Shown here in pieces: positions 26,489 through 34,324 of a stretch of DNA of 64,000 bases (the stretch's first letter is position 1; each line of letters begins with the position of its first letter). The DNA comes from Aeoliella mucimassa. GTDB taxonomy: Bacteria > Planctomycetota > Planctomycetia > Pirellulales > Lacipirellulaceae. The notes beneath the pieces were generated by a model. The model saw only the letters and a program-made list of their open reading frames with translations, was not told where the DNA came from and ran no database searches. The stretch is taken from the NCBI RefSeq assembly GCF_007748035.1, contig NZ_CP036278.1:2232001-2296000 (forward strand), written 5' to 3'. A program made the position numbers and the translations under genes.

Positions 26489-27403
26489 AAGTAAATCCCC
26501 CAAGGTGCCATGCATGGCGTGTCTGATAGGTGTGAACGAGCTTAGCTCAAGTTCTTTCTGTCCGGGACCTAATCGTATAACTCCTAGCTATCACTAGGCC
26601 TAATTGTGCCTGCCAATAGGATAAATACCTTACCACGCAGCCAAGAGCTTACCACGGGCACTTCGACGGTTCCAGTAAAATACCGACATCGTACCTGTAA
26701 GCATTTCCCTTCAGTCGCAGACGGCACCACTTGCATCATAGAGAGTACAGATAGCTCATCTACCAGCTCTCAGCCCCTGAGACGCTCAAGCCACTCCCCC
26801 CCGCGGCGGCTACCCTTTTGCTACGTGACGGGGCAGGCACAAATGTTAAACCAGCTCCATTCTCAGTGGGTACCACTCGTCGGGGGCAAGCTCGAATCGC
26901 TGAGTTTCTCTCGACTGGAACGAGTGGAATCTGATGCTCAAGGCCGTGAAGACAGAGCGGAGCCGGCATGGCAGCATCCGCGATGTTCTTCTCGAACCTC
27001 CATGCGTCAGCACCTTGCTACGTTTGTGGAACGCAAAGGACCGAGGTAGAGCAGGGGGAAGGAGTCGCTTTACTTGTTCTCTCGCTGGTGAGAACTATCG
27101 CACGCCGCTTTGTCCGATCGTTTGGAGCATCGGACAATCCGTGCGGGGGTCCAGTCCCGAGCAGAACCGTGGAACAACCTCCACACGAGTGCGGATAACG
27201 ATTGGATCGGAGCAGGGCACGAGATCTCCCCATCCGAGTTTCCAAAGATCGTGATCCACGAGCTTTGGATATCGCTCCGGGTTGATGAGAAGGCCCAAAA
27301 GCGAAGCGCAACCCGAAACTCACCTGGCGTAACCAATGGTGACACTAGGTGACGTAGAACGGCGTTTTGGTGAGGTTATGTGTCACCTATCCTCACCAAC
27401 TAG
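26489..27403. other. Long gap between PEP-CTERM gene and tRNA-Lys, 915 bases
   Basis: Several short open frames exist on both strands, but none has recognisable protein features, a plausible ribosome site or coding-like composition, so I call no gene. The left edge must hold the promoter of the PEP-CTERM gene. At the right edge TTGGTGAGG (27367-27375) and CCTCACCAA (27391-27399) form a 9-bp stem immediately downstream of the tRNA-Lys 3' end, possibly a processing or termination structure. The stretch may be eroded DNA from earlier integrations at the same tRNA. Confidence 0.45.
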
Positions 27404-27483
<80 letters not shown>

Positions 27484-27530
27484 TTAAAACAAAGGGTTTG
27501 ATGCGTTTTCGAAGCTTTGAATGTGGCGAC

Positions 27531-27552
27531 TGTACACCCGGTAGTACACCCG
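27531..27552. promoter_or_regulatory. Paired TACACCCG motifs, putative integrase arm sites (left)
   Basis: TACACCCG occurs at 27533-27540 and again at 27545-27552, 12 bases apart. The same GTACACC word recurs near the right end of the element (34325-34379) and as an inverted pair inside the integrase gene (27845-27866). Position between the core and the integrase fits accessory binding sites of a tyrosine recombinase. This is inferred from repetition only. Confidence 0.45.
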
Positions 27553-27642
27553 CTACAATCCGAAACCAGCGAAAACGACGCCCATGCGGCTGGCACCACA
27601 GGGCGTCTTGGCAACAAGTTACTCTGGTAGGAGTTGCTGCCG

Positions 27643-28809
27643 ATGGCACATTCTAGCAATGCATTTAAGCCCGAGAAACCCCGGGCCGATTTCCCGCTTT
27701 TCCCACATCAACGAGGCTATTGGGCCAAGAAGGTTCGCGGGAAGTTACATTACTTCGGCAAAATCGAAGCCGATCCTAAAGGCGAAGCAGCCTTAGAGCA
27801 GTGGTTGGACCAAAAAGATTACCTGCTGGCTGGCCGAAAGCCGCGTACACCTGATGACGGGTGTACTGTGATGGCACTCTGCAACGCGTTTCTGACTGCT
27901 AAAACCCGCCAGCGTGAGGCGGGGGAGCTTAGCCCCCGCACCTTTAAGGACTACCACAAGACCTGCGATAAGCTACTCGCGCACTTTGGCAAGAAACGAC
28001 TTGTGGACGACCTGCAGCCCGAGGAGTTCGGCATACTTCGGGCCAAATGGTCCCGAACGCTTGGAGCATACGCACTTGCAGGGGAGGTTCAGCAGGCCCG
28101 TACAGTGTTCAAGTTTGGCTACGACAACAGCCTGATTGATCGGCCGGTACGGTTTGGCTCTGAGTTCAAGCAGCCGAGCAAGAAAGCCAAGAGGGTTGCC
28201 AAGCAGACAACAGGCGAGCGGATGCTCGAAGCTGAGCAATTGCAGGCTATCTTGAAGAAAGCCAAGCAGCCGTTGCACGCCATGATCTTGCTGGGCGTCA
28301 ACTGCGGGTTTGGCAACTTCGACGTGGCGTCCCTATCCCAGTCAGCGGTTGACCTGCAAGGCGGATGGATCGATTTCCCACGCAGCAAGACCGCCATCCC
28401 CCGCAGATGCCCATTGTGGCCGGAAACAGTCACGAGCCTCAAAGAGGCGATCGCAAAGCGGCCAGAAGCCAACCACAAAGACCATGATGGCTTATGCTTT
28501 CTGACTCGCTACGGGAACCCATGGGGCTATTCAGACAAAGCGGACTCGCCGTTATCACAACGATTTCGAAAGCTGCTCGAAGATGCGAACAGCTACCGTC
28601 ACGGCATTAGCTTCTACGTCCTGCGGCATGTATTCCAAACCATTGCAGGCGACTCGCGCGACCCCGATGCCGTCCGGGCTATCATGGGGCACATCGACAA
28701 CACCATGTCGGGAGAATACCGCGAGCGAATCCCTGACGACCGACTCCGCGGGTGCGTGAACGTGGTGCGGGCGTGGTTGTTCCCAAATCCGAAGAAACGA
28801 GCAAAATAG
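27643..28809 (+). CDS. Tyrosine-type site-specific integrase
   Basis: A 388-residue recombinase of the type common in planctomycetes. It has an N-terminal arm-binding part (KKVRGKLHYFGK), a SAM-like core-binding domain and a C-terminal catalytic domain. RSKTAIPRRCPLW holds the beta-hairpin Lys, FYVLRHVFQT the second Arg, IMGHIDN the following His, and SGEYRER the nucleophilic Tyr. The place of the first catalytic Arg reads NCGFGNFD, and the HxxR box reads YVLR, so two usual residues are changed. ATG 27643 has AGGAG nine bases before it. The gene faces away from the tRNA, as expected for an element integrated there. Confidence 0.93.
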   Translation: MAHSSNAFKPEKPRADFPLFPHQRGYWAKKVRGKLHYFGKIEADPKGEAALEQWLDQKDYLLAGRKPRTPDDGCTVMALCNAFLTAKTRQREAGELSPRTFKDYHKTCDKLLAHFGKKRLVDDLQPEEFGILRAKWSRTLGAYALAGEVQQARTVFKFGYDNSLIDRPVRFGSEFKQPSKKAKRVAKQTTGERMLEAEQLQAILKKAKQPLHAMILLGVNCGFGNFDVASLSQSAVDLQGGWIDFPRSKTAIPRRCPLWPETVTSLKEAIAKRPEANHKDHDGLCFLTRYGNPWGYSDKADSPLSQRFRKLLEDANSYRHGISFYVLRHVFQTIAGDSRDPDAVRAIMGHIDNTMSGEYRERIPDDRLRGCVNVVRAWLFPNPKKRAK

Positions 28810-28910
28810 CCATTTCCGGGTTGCGGCTGATCCCCGCATAGACTGGCCACGTTCGCGGTTTCACAATCCGCCGCGGCGTGGCTGGTCGACCTGGCTGAGA
28901 GGATTGTGAA

Positions 28911-29675
28911 ATGCCTGAATCATTCTGGAACTTTGATTCCCCACCATCATGGGTGCCGAAGTACACCGACGCGTCAAAGCTGGCAGAGGCTGATGCCGCA
29001 ATTGCCAACATGATCGCCCAACTAAGTGGCGACTGGAATGAACTTGAATTGCGGAATTTGTCGGAGACGGAGAAGACGACACTGGCAAGCCTTCGTCGCT
29101 CTGGTTTAACGGAAGAAGAGTGGCATTATCAGCTACTTTATGGCAATCGTTCTCCTGCTTCGGTGCGCATCACTCTCTCTGGAAATGTATCCAAAAAGCT
29201 GCTGTTGGATCGATTGGAGCAAGATGATTCAGAATGGCAGGAGTATCACCGCAGTAGCGTATTCAAGATCAGGCTTTCCGCCGCTGGCATTGCAGCGAAA
29301 TCCGACCTGAATGGTAATGACAAAACTCTGGCGGAACATGTCCTGTGTTGTGTTCGAGGGTTTGCGTCCAATCCGGTTGGGGTAGTCGCGGAACCTGTTA
29401 TTAGAACACAGTTCACATCACCGGAAGAGCAAACGAAGCAAACCAACCAACCGCCGGGCAAGAAACGGCCAAAGTGCAATACCGTAATCATCGAAACGAT
29501 TCAATCAAACCCCGAATCCTGCGGTTGGAGTTTGCGCAGGTGGGCAAGTGAAATAGGCTATAGCGAGTCTACGATCCAGGGTACTCCAACCTGGAAAGCC
29601 CACCTAGCACCGCAGCGTGAACGAAGCAAAGCGGAAAAAGCAATGCAAAGAAACCGTCGGCCTAAGCACAACTAG
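28911..29675 (+). CDS. Element-encoded protein of unknown function, C-terminal helix-turn-helix-like segment
   Basis: A 254-residue protein with no family I recognise. The first half is acidic and helical, with ELELRNLSETEKTTLASLRRSGLTEEEW. A basic linker (QTNQPPGKKRPKC) leads to a segment NPESCGWSLRRWASEIGYSESTIQG. That segment has the spacing of a helix-turn-helix, so DNA binding is plausible. It is the first gene after the integrase and is followed by a strong intrinsic terminator, so it is transcribed separately from the downstream block. Confidence 0.65.
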   Translation: MPESFWNFDSPPSWVPKYTDASKLAEADAAIANMIAQLSGDWNELELRNLSETEKTTLASLRRSGLTEEEWHYQLLYGNRSPASVRITLSGNVSKKLLLDRLEQDDSEWQEYHRSSVFKIRLSAAGIAAKSDLNGNDKTLAEHVLCCVRGFASNPVGVVAEPVIRTQFTSPEEQTKQTNQPPGKKRPKCNTVIIETIQSNPESCGWSLRRWASEIGYSESTIQGTPTWKAHLAPQRERSKAEKAMQRNRRPKHN

Positions 29676-29690
29676 TCCACTCTCGCAAAA

Positions 29691-29810
29691 CCGAGCGCTC
29701 GGGTGCTACAACCGAGCGCTAGAAACTTTCTTGATTTTTCATAGCCCTGCAAAAGCAGGGCTTTTTTTATTTAGGCACTGTGCGCTCGAGTTTTCAATCC
29801 GATCGAGCGC
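29691..29810. promoter_or_regulatory. GAGCGC half-site array, candidate operator region
   Basis: A perfect 12-bp palindrome CCGAGCGCTCGG (29691-29702) is followed by a second CCGAGCGCT at 29712, exactly 21 bases further on. GCGCTCGA (29782-29789) and TCGAGCGC (29803-29810) then form an inverted pair whose half-sites are also 21 bases apart. The array lies just upstream of the excisionase-like gene and around a terminator. It looks like a binding region for an element regulator. Confidence 0.45.
29743..29768 (+). terminator. Rho-independent terminator
   Basis: AGCCCTGC, loop AAAA and GCAGGGCT form a perfect 8-bp stem followed by a run of seven T on the plus strand. It ends transcription of the gene at 28911-29675 before the excisionase-led gene block. 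Confidence 0.92.
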
Positions 29811-29864
29811 AGGAATGGGTAGGAGGCAGCATGTGCCTTTGAGAGTTACCCAGGAGCCACAGAA

Positions 29865-30122
29865 ATGAACACCAGTACCAAGATGCTCAATCCGCCCCAG
29901 ATCGCCGAAATGCTTGGCGTTGGAGTCGCAAAGGTACATGGCTGGATTGAATCCGGTGAACTAACTGCCATTAACGTTGCGACGACATCGGGTGGCCGCC
30001 CACGCTGGGCTATAGAGCCCGACGAGTTTGAAAGATTCAAGAGGTCGCGATCTTCAACGTCAACTCCCAAGCCAGCAAAGCGGTACCGACAACCCGCCGG
30101 CGTAATTGAGTTCTATAAGTAA
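29865..30122 (+). CDS. Excisionase-like helix-turn-helix protein
   Basis: An 85-residue protein with a MerR/HTH_17-type winged helix. PPQIAEMLGVGVAKVHGWIESGEL is the helix-turn-helix, followed by a wing GGRPRWAIEPDEFERF. This is the typical form of excisionases and small regulators that bend DNA at attachment sites. The ATG at 29865 has AGGAG nine bases upstream. It is the first gene of the element's plus-strand replication/regulation block and sits beside the GAGCGC array. Confidence 0.85.
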   Translation: MNTSTKMLNPPQIAEMLGVGVAKVHGWIESGELTAINVATTSGGRPRWAIEPDEFERFKRSRSSTSTPKPAKRYRQPAGVIEFYK

Positions 30123-30441
30123 GCACACACCACCCCCTGCGCACAAAAAAGCCCCGCACGCTGGCAGGCGCAACGGGGCAGATTGGATTGACGAAATGGA
30201 TTATACCACTCGCGCGAGAATCTTAGCAACCATTCGCAGTCATGCCCGCCGTGCTGGCTTCGATGGCGACGCTTTCGCACCGCCTCCAAGATTCGGAACG
30301 ACAGCGAGAGAGCTGGCAGCCGAAAACCTTGTCTTACAGGCGGGTATCTTCGAGCTTACGCCCGATGAAAAAACATTCGCCCGGCAGCTTGCGCGGGGAA
30401 TTGTTTACTCTTCGCGCAGAGGTGGGAGGGTTCGATCGTGA
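30106..30441 (+). CDS. Small element protein, unknown; start uncertain
   Basis: The frame from a TTG at 30106 gives 111 residues. A hairpin GCCCCG/CGGGGC (30151-30179) lies inside the first part, so the real start may be the ATG at 30196, giving 81 residues. The sequence from there is helical and basic (DYTTRARILATIRSHARRAG) and ends in ARQLARGIVYSSRRGGRVRS. No family is recognised. Its stop overlaps the GTG start of the ATPase gene as GTGA, so the two are probably coupled. Confidence 0.6.
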   Translation: MSSISKHTPPPAHKKAPHAGRRNGADWIDEMDYTTRARILATIRSHARRAGFDGDAFAPPPRFGTTARELAAENLVLQAGIFELTPDEKTFARQLARGIVYSSRRGGRVRS

Positions 30442-31442
30442 ATTACGCAAACGACAGCGCCGACCCGTGGCGAGTGACTTCAGACACTAGTAGTTTCGCA
30501 CCACCACCCGAGGCATCACCACCCGAGATTGCAGCCAAGGGCATGCAAGATTGGCGACCTGACGAGCTGCGCGACACAAGCGATAAACGTCCAGGGCATG
30601 CGGTGAAGCCTTGGGACGGGTGGGCGGACTGGCAGCGCAGTCTACAAGAGCAGGATAGGCAATCGTTCTTCCGCGTTGCTGCTTCGGGCAATCAGCTAAA
30701 CAGATTCCGAATTGCAAAGGGGAGGATGACCGTGCTGGGTGGGCAGCAAGGCACCGGAAAAACATTGCTCACGATGCAACTGCTTTTCAATATCGTGATG
30801 GAGTATCCAGAAATTAGCGTTCTTGTCGCTAACTGCGAAATGGATCCGGGCGAATTGCTAGACCGCAACGTAGCGCGACTTGCCGAGGTGCCATATGCCG
30901 TTGTTCGCGATCGTCGCTATCGTGGTGGCCAACGTCAGCGGGTGCTTGATGCTGCTGGTGAAATCATGCCTCTAAAAGAACGTGTTTCGTTCATGCAACC
31001 GCCTTTCAGCATGGAGAGATTGAAAGCACTGGCTGAGAGAATCGAGGCTGACATTGTTTGCATCGATTACTTGCAAAGATTCCGGGTTTCTGGAGTTACC
31101 GACTTCCGCATGCAAGTGAGCGATGTAATGAGTGAAGCGAGGGAATTGGCGATGCGCGGCCCTGCAGTTGTCTTATTGTCTGCACTTTCACGGCAAGGCG
31201 AGTTTCGCGAGTCGAGCGAAGTAGAGTTTGCGTGCGATTACGCATACAAGCTTGTACCTCAAAATGAAGATGGCACAGAGATCAAGTGCGAGTGTCACAA
31301 GGCGCGCAACGCCGCAAAGGAAAATATCGACCTGACTTGCAACCACTCCATGCAAGAGTTCTTGGCACCAGCAGAGGACCAATTCGACGAACCCGAACCG
31401 CACACCGAGTTTGCTGCATGGGATGGGGGGTCGGAGTTTTGA
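30438..31442 (+). CDS. DnaB-like/RecA-fold ATPase of the element
   Basis: A 334-residue RecA-fold NTPase. Walker A is GGQQGTGKT, and Walker B is IVCIDYLQRF, which matches the IDYLQ signature of DnaB-type replicative helicases. VVLLSALSRQGEF corresponds to the sensor region of the same family. The usual N-terminal DnaB domain is absent and is replaced by about 90 Pro/Ser-rich residues. Such short DnaB relatives occur in phage satellites and plasmids and may recruit or replace the host helicase. GTG start at 30438 overlaps the upstream stop; the stop overlaps a TTG start at 31439. Confidence 0.82.
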   Translation: MNYANDSADPWRVTSDTSSFAPPPEASPPEIAAKGMQDWRPDELRDTSDKRPGHAVKPWDGWADWQRSLQEQDRQSFFRVAASGNQLNRFRIAKGRMTVLGGQQGTGKTLLTMQLLFNIVMEYPEISVLVANCEMDPGELLDRNVARLAEVPYAVVRDRRYRGGQRQRVLDAAGEIMPLKERVSFMQPPFSMERLKALAERIEADIVCIDYLQRFRVSGVTDFRMQVSDVMSEARELAMRGPAVVLLSALSRQGEFRESSEVEFACDYAYKLVPQNEDGTEIKCECHKARNAAKENIDLTCNHSMQEFLAPAEDQFDEPEPHTEFAAWDGGSEF

Positions 31443-31861
31443 GCTACCACAAAGAAGCACTTAGCCGAGCAGCACCACCGCGGAAAGAGAAGTCGAAGTC
31501 GAGAGGCAGAGGTAATCGGTTTGCAAATCGAAACGCGATGATCGACGAACACGGTATGAAACTCGGCATTCCAGCCGCCTACGTTTGGTTGGCGATGGAC
31601 CGTTTCGTCGACCACAAGGATGGGTTAGTGCGGATCAGCTATAGCAAGCTATCGGAGCTGACAGGCCAATCCGAGCGAAGTGTTATTCGTCATGTGAAGA
31701 AGCTGATCGACTCAGGCTACGCAACATTGGTTTCGCGCGGCAATAGCAGTAAGCGATCAAATGTGTACCAGATGACCATCCCAAGGGTAGCCAAATTGAA
31801 CCGTTCAACCTCTGACACTGGTGACAGAGGAACCTCTGACACTGGTGGCATAAACCTCTGA
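31439..31861 (+). CDS. Winged-helix DNA-binding protein, candidate replication initiator or regulator
   Basis: About 140 residues. A winged helix is evident in ISYSKLSELTGQSERSVIRHVKKLIDSGY, followed by a wing-like basic segment, as in HTH_36 and plasmid/phage replication proteins. I place the start at TTG 31439, which forms TTGA with the ATPase stop and has GGAG close upstream. An ATG at 31418 is possible. The C-terminal SDTG repeats are encoded by DNA repeats that continue through the stop codon, so those repeats may be the protein's own target. Confidence 0.7.
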   Translation: MSYHKEALSRAAPPRKEKSKSRGRGNRFANRNAMIDEHGMKLGIPAAYVWLAMDRFVDHKDGLVRISYSKLSELTGQSERSVIRHVKKLIDSGYATLVSRGNSSKRSNVYQMTIPRVAKLNRSTSDTGDRGTSDTGGINL

Positions 31862-31872
31862 CACCAGTGGCA
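31807..31872. repeat. Three iteron-like direct repeats of AACCTCTGACAC
   Basis: AACCTCTGACACTGGTG starts at 31807 and 31831, and AACCTCTGACACCAGTG at 31853, with spacings of 24 and 22 bases. The centre CACTGGTG of the first two appears reverse-complemented (CACCAGTG) in the third. The third copy contains the stop codon of the winged-helix gene, so the conservation is not only for protein sequence. This is typical of an initiator or operator array. Confidence 0.6.
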
Positions 31873-32136
31873 ACCCCTCATAAAAGATCAGAAGGGGGAC
31901 GCGCTAACGCGGTCCACCCCAAGGAAGAAAAGTTGAACACCGAAACCGCCAAACGAGTGACCGACGAAAACCCACCCCGGGCCCGACTGCTGGCGCGTCT
32001 CAGAAGCCGGGGAGGCCAGTACCGTGCCCCCCAGTTGAACGACTCCAACCAACGCCGTTTCCTCCAGGAGGAGATCGGGGTAAGCCTTTCACGTGATGCG
32101 AGGCTATTGAACCTTGAGGAGGTGAACCCGTTTTGA
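31867..32136 (+). CDS. Small basic element protein, unknown
   Basis: An 89-residue frame from GTG 31867; a later start is possible. The sequence is charged (ARLLARLRSRGGQYRAPQ) and ends FLQEEIGVSLSRDARLLNLEEVNPF, with a helical C-terminus. No family is recognised. The stop overlaps a TTG start of the next small gene (TTGA at 32133-32136), the same coupling style as elsewhere in this element, which supports it being translated. Confidence 0.5.
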   Translation: MATPHKRSEGGRANAVHPKEEKLNTETAKRVTDENPPRARLLARLRSRGGQYRAPQLNDSNQRRFLQEEIGVSLSRDARLLNLEEVNPF

Positions 32137-32342
32137 GAGAGCACTGCCCACAATGCGGTTCGCAAATGAGGCTTCACGGCAAGCGACTTGTCGGAGCGTT
32201 CATTACCAGGAACCGAGACTGCACCCAATGTGAGTACGCCGACCGAGCGTGGTACGAACCGGAGCAAATCGTCCGAACGGAAAAAAGAACCCGCCGGCGG
32301 ACAAGAGCATCAACTATTTCAGAAGCTGATCGGGTAGAGTGA
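32133..32342 (+). CDS. Small zinc-ribbon protein
   Basis: A 69-residue protein with CPQCG near residue 5 and CTQC about 25 residues later, a four-Cys zinc ribbon. A basic tail (TEKRTRRRTRAS) follows. It resembles the short zinc-ribbon proteins of phages and plasmids, but a specific function cannot be given. The TTG start overlaps the previous stop. Confidence 0.6.
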   Translation: MREHCPQCGSQMRLHGKRLVGAFITRNRDCTQCEYADRAWYEPEQIVRTEKRTRRRTRASTISEADRVE

Positions 32343-32346
32343 TTGC

Positions 32347-32568
32347 ATGGACACCAACAGCACAAACAAACAGTACTTGAGCCTCGGCCGTTGCTGCCAG
32401 CTATTGAGCTGCAACGCTGCTGACTTCCGACGCCTCGCACAAGGTGCAAAGGTGGCTCCTGCTATGTCCCTCGACAGTGTGGAGTACTACACGCCCGACG
32501 ACCTTGAGAAGGTTCGCAAGTATCAATCGCAAGGCAAGGGATTCGCTTGCCACCTGCGATTCAAATAG
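32347..32568 (+). CDS. Small MerR-like helix-turn-helix protein
   Basis: 73 residues from ATG 32347. YLSLGRCCQLLSCNAADFRRLAQGAKVAPAM has the spacing of a MerR-type recognition helix, and YYTPDDLEKVRKYQ is a typical wing and following helix. It may be a second excisionase or a regulator of the element. It starts five bases after the zinc-ribbon gene and is probably cotranscribed with it. Confidence 0.6.
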   Translation: MDTNSTNKQYLSLGRCCQLLSCNAADFRRLAQGAKVAPAMSLDSVEYYTPDDLEKVRKYQSQGKGFACHLRFK

Positions 32569-32674
32569 CCCCCCGCGGGTCCTTTTTGACAAATATTAGC
32601 TCTACTGCAAACGGAAGAGCACCTTTTTAACAACTTCCGTACCACATGAATCCCAAACCCCCAAAGGCCAAGCA

Positions 32675-33373
32675 ATGACTGCAGTTCTCACCCCATCCAA
32701 TCCAACCGCTGGCCACATCCGAACAGGCCACCCCTCGGTCATTGCCAGAGGTGACCAGCAAGCGGCCCTCCGCAACTTGCGATTGCCAGAAATCGACAGC
32801 CTGCCCGACGACAGCAAAGAGCGGGTCGACGCCTTCAACGAGCAGAACCACGATGCATGGCACAAGGACGTTGAATCACTCAAGACCACGCTAACCGAAA
32901 TCGCCGGCGATCCTGAAACAATGGGCTTCGCAGACGTGTGGGCCGCGAGAGACATTGCTGGCCAGCAGGCGCTCGAACTCTACCAACGGCGAGTTGCGAT
33001 CATGCGAGCACGCGCAGAACTGGCTCGCGAGTTGCTTCCGATACTAGATTCTGTCGCAAAGAAGCGAACAGAGGCGTTGCCAAAGGTGCTAAAGGCAGTT
33101 GGCGTAAAGCTTGAGAAGGCAGGCGCGGGACTCGACCAAACCCAGGCTGGCCGAATGGGGAACTACCAAGAAGCCGCAGAGCGTCAATTCGCTTATCAGT
33201 GTCGGCAGCATCAAGACTACATCGCCGCGGATCAGCTTGCTAAGCATGCGAGCACCGAGTTGCAGCAATTGCAGCGGTTCACTCGATGCGCAGACGAGTC
33301 GATCGACATTGCCGTTGAAGCCCTTCACCAATTCTGCGGCAGGCTACTGGTGGGCGTATCGGTAGACCTGTAA
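32675..33373 (+). CDS. Predicted coiled-coil protein of the element, unknown
   Basis: A 232-residue protein that is almost entirely helical and charged, with a long Ala/Glu/Arg-rich stretch (RRVAIMRARAELARELLPILDSVAKKRTEALPKVL) suited to a coiled coil. No enzymatic motif, signal peptide or membrane segment is visible. Position after the replication genes and before a second orphan recalls small structural or scaffold genes of phage satellites, but that is only a guess. A perfect palindrome follows the stop. Confidence 0.6.
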   Translation: MTAVLTPSNPTAGHIRTGHPSVIARGDQQAALRNLRLPEIDSLPDDSKERVDAFNEQNHDAWHKDVESLKTTLTEIAGDPETMGFADVWAARDIAGQQALELYQRRVAIMRARAELARELLPILDSVAKKRTEALPKVLKAVGVKLEKAGAGLDQTQAGRMGNYQEAAERQFAYQCRQHQDYIAADQLAKHASTELQQLQRFTRCADESIDIAVEALHQFCGRLLVGVSVDL

Positions 33374-33380
33374 GCGAGTT

Positions 33381-33401
33381 GACTGCGCGCTGCGCGCAGT
33401 C
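33381..33401. repeat. Perfect 21-base palindromic element
   Basis: GACTGCGCGC and GCGCGCAGTC flank a single central T, giving ten matched pairs. It lies eight bases after the stop of the coiled-coil gene, without a T run. As a single-base loop cannot form an RNA hairpin directly, it is more likely a dyad binding site or cruciform-prone sequence than a terminator. Confidence 0.6.
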
Positions 33402-33437
33402 GCGAGATTCAAATCCCCCCTAAACGAGGAACTCCCC

Positions 33438-33773
33438 ATGCCACTTGCCGACAAACTGATATTCAGCGGCGGTTCTGTACCCGCCAAACCAGCCGAGGAG
33501 GCCCAGGAAAAGCCCAAGCGGGCCGGTCTGGGGTTCGAGGCATACCTCGGCCGCGTATTCGCCGACCGCGAGCATCGCCTGTTGGGAGAGCCCACCGACG
33601 CCGAATTCGCGGAACTCACCCGCAAGCGGCGAGAAGCCCTTCGCAAACAAAAGCTCACGGCGCAGGAGCAAAAGCAGCAGCGGCAACCGCGAACGCACGG
33701 CATGTCCTCGCGTCCGACTGGCCAATTGATTCGCCTTAGCGTGTCTCGCGGGATTCGATACCCAACGATCTAG
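33438..33773 (+). CDS. Small charged element protein, unknown
   Basis: 111 residues from ATG 33438 with AGGAA before it. The middle is helical and highly charged (EFAELTRKRREALRKQKLTAQEQKQQRQPR). The C-terminus, SRPTGQLIRLSVSRGIRYPTI, is basic. No family is recognised. It is the last intact gene before the right end and is followed by three stem-loops, the last of which resembles a terminator. Confidence 0.55.
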   Translation: MPLADKLIFSGGSVPAKPAEEAQEKPKRAGLGFEAYLGRVFADREHRLLGEPTDAEFAELTRKRREALRKQKLTAQEQKQQRQPRTHGMSSRPTGQLIRLSVSRGIRYPTI

Positions 33774-33886
33774 GCCCGGTAGCGCCTAGCGGCGGCAAGC
33801 TGGGGGGGGCAACTTCACCCCCCAGCAATCGCCGAACGGCTCGACCGTCCGCGAAGCACCGAGAGTAACAGTCTCGGCCACTACCA

Positions 33887-33936
33887 CCCCTCCCCGGAAC
33901 CGAATTAACCTCCAAGCACCGGGGAGGGGCATTTTG
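33887..33936 (+). terminator. Strong stem-loop, probable terminator
   Basis: CCCCTCCCCGG (33887-33897) pairs perfectly with CCGGGGAGGGG (33919-33929) and is followed by CATTTTGTT on the plus strand. Two other stems precede it: a G-rich stem at 33799-33826 and CCGAGA/TCTCGG at 33859-33877. It would end the plus-strand gene block of the element. Confidence 0.65.
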
Positions 33937-33960
33937 TTCCTCATGACCTCTATCGCTTCT

Positions 33961-34295
33961 AGAAGAAAGACGAACCAGCATGGCTAGCGCACGAGCATTG
34001 CGAGCTGAACGCCAACGCATGGGCGAAGCGGATCGAGAAAGCGAGTGCCGAAGGGAAGCCCTACCTGATAGCGGGCGTTGAGGTCGAATACGAAATTAAT
34101 GGCGAGCTTAATGCCCATTACAAGCCAACTCCAAGATTGACATGGGCAGGTCACGACTTCCTAGATTCGATCCGAAGCAATGAGGTCTGGAACGACACAA
34201 AGAAGAGCATCGCTAATGCCGGCGTGGGGGTAACTCTGGCGATCATTACTGAGCTAGCCAAGACATGCATAAAGCAGAAGCTTGGTCTCGAATAA
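33961..34295 (+). pseudogene. Remnant of a DUF2513-like gene
   Basis: A frame open from just after a TAG near 33958 to the TAA at 34293-34295 encodes about 110 residues without any ATG, GTG or TTG start at its head. The C-terminal part PTPRLTWAGHDFLDSIRSNEVWNDTKK is like the conserved end of DUF2513 proteins of phages and mobile elements. The N-terminal part of that family is missing. It is probably a truncated gene at the right end of the element. Confidence 0.55.
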
Positions 34296-34324
34296 CCGCC
34301 CCAACCGTTTTCCGAGGATTGCGC

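Noticed and set aside
26606-27049. 147-residue open frame in the gap left of the tRNA
   Set aside because: Low-complexity Ser/Arg/Pro-rich translation, overlapping open frames on both strands and no start signal.
29617-29868. Open frame overlapping the end of the 254-residue gene and the terminator
   Set aside because: It reads through a strong intrinsic terminator and the operator-like repeats, with no protein features.
32586-32591. TTGACA upstream of the coiled-coil protein gene in the element
   Set aside because: The expected -10 position reads AAACGG; insufficient to call a promoter.
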